The notes under the pieces were generated by a model, which saw only the letters and a list, made by a program, of their open reading frames with translations, was not told where the DNA came from and made no database searches. From positions 159,169-223,168 of the forward strand of contig JYOE01000003.1 of the NCBI GenBank assembly GCA_000955875.1: 64,000 nt of DNA, given 5' to 3'. The position numbers and the translations under genes are program-made. The stretch comes from Terrabacter sp. 28. Its GTDB lineage: Bacteria > Actinomycetota > Actinomycetes > Actinomycetales > Dermatophilaceae. The stretch's first letter is position 1. Every line of letters begins with the position of its first letter. This document shows positions 63,594-64,000 of this stretch, piece by piece.

Positions 63594-63759
63594 GCTCCGC
63601 TGCTCCCCTGACGTCTCGTGTGGCTCCGGTGTGCTCGCGACCCCGGCCGTATGCCGTGTGCCACCGGCGAGTCTTCCAGCCGGCTCCCCGAAACCTACGG
63701 GGCGGGGGCGAAGGCGGACAATGGGGAGCACTCCCCACCCCCTGCCCCCTTGCGGTCGG
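63594..63759. other. gap between uppS and the WXG-module gene
   Basis: About 165 bases with a GTATGCC heptamer at 63649 and no gene. An imperfect repeat ggggagca/ctcccc lies at 63723-63736, probably the uppS terminator. No clear promoter. Confidence 0.3.
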
Positions 63760-64000
63760 TCAGCTGCCGAACCGACGGTGCCGGCCGGCATACGCCCGCA
63801 GCGCGCGCAGGAAGTCGACGTGGCGGAAGTCGGGCCAGTACGCCTCGCAGAAGTAGAACTCGGACGTGGCGCTCTGCCAGAGCAGGAAGCCGCCGAGGCG
63901 CTGCTCGCCGGACGTGCGGATGACGAGGTCGGGGTCGGGCTGGCCCTTGGTGTAGAGGTGCCCGGCGATGTCGTCGGCGGTGAGGCCGGCGGCGATCTGC
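63760..64000 (-). CDS. uppS: isoprenyl transferase (undecaprenyl/decaprenyl diphosphate synthase), C-terminal part
   Basis: The last 79 codons of a cis-prenyltransferase; the 5' part lies beyond the window. The sequence reads [62 protein letters not shown], which holds the family V motif ([22 protein letters not shown]) and its diphosphate-binding Arg residues. The product makes the lipid carrier for peptidoglycan. The stop is at 63760-63762. Confidence 0.95.
   Translation of the reverse strand, partial: QIAAGLTADDIAGHLYTKGQPDPDLVIRTSGEQRLGGFLLWQSATSEFYFCEAYWPDFRHVDFLRALRAYAGRHRRFGS

Overview
The window is about 64 kb of high-GC DNA from an actinobacterium. It carries a WhiB protein with a perfect four-cysteine pattern, an ECF sigma/anti-sigma pair of the SigD/RsdA type, a His-tailed GroEL next to groES under two CIRCE sites, actinobacterial-type PhoH2 and a fused MrpA/B. 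The order choD, guaB3, guaB, rsdA, sigD, whiB, groEL, groES, tsaD, rimI, tsaB, tsaE, alr, nnr, glmS matches the chromosomal backbone known from Mycobacterium tuberculosis Rv3409c to Rv3436c, with insertions. Gene content and style suggest Micrococcales, perhaps Intrasporangiaceae; that placement is inference. I saw no tRNA, rRNA, insertion sequence, prophage or CRISPR array. This is chromosomal core with some accessory patches.

Layout. 0.1-7 kb: a P1B-5 metal ATPase with a C-terminal hemerythrin domain, an acyl-CoA ligase, and an asparagine-synthetase-like protein fused to a CofE-like ligase. 7-12.4 kb: exported proteins, including a large PKD/Ig-like protein, with a SARP/BTAD regulator upstream. 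12.4-17.4 kb: guaA, an exported protein, a DUF3817/SURF1 pair and a DUF6636 lipoprotein. 17.4-23.8 kb: a six-gene Mrp cation/proton antiporter operon whose genes overlap by four bases. 23.8-27.4 kb: an asymmetric ABC exporter pair. 27.7-38.2 kb: an exported GH3 enzyme, cholesterol-oxidase-like choD, a rhomboid-like/DUF2156 fusion, guaB3, guaB, rsdA-sigD and divergent whiB. 38.4-42.1 kb: groESL, a methyltransferase and a tandem intergenic repeat. 42.1-46.3 kb: an ArsR/SRPBCC pair, nucleoside hydrolase with ribokinase, and a second GH3 lipoprotein. 46.5-55.8 kb: a long minus-strand run for t6A synthesis (tsaD, tsaB, tsaE), rimI, alr, nnrDE, acpS and glmS. 55.9-59.6 kb: coaA, a muralytic enzyme, and phoH2 behind a small translated-looking ORF. 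59.8-63.6 kb: two exported-type proteins sharing a WXG-like N-terminal module with unrelated C-termini, plus two small genes between them. The window ends inside uppS.

Three signals cut across genes. The heptamer GTATGCC/GGCATAC occurs 35 times by my scan and builds the arms of several intergenic hairpins. A second 17-base family (TCGAGTGCTCAGTTCCC) recurs in gaps, four times in tandem with an exact 32-base period. Several genes have a TANNNT -10 box six bases before the start codon, which implies leaderless mRNAs. The best candidates for something undescribed are the WXG-module cassette at 59.9-63.6 kb, the asparagine synthetase-CofE fusion, and the uORF/hairpin arrangement before phoH2.
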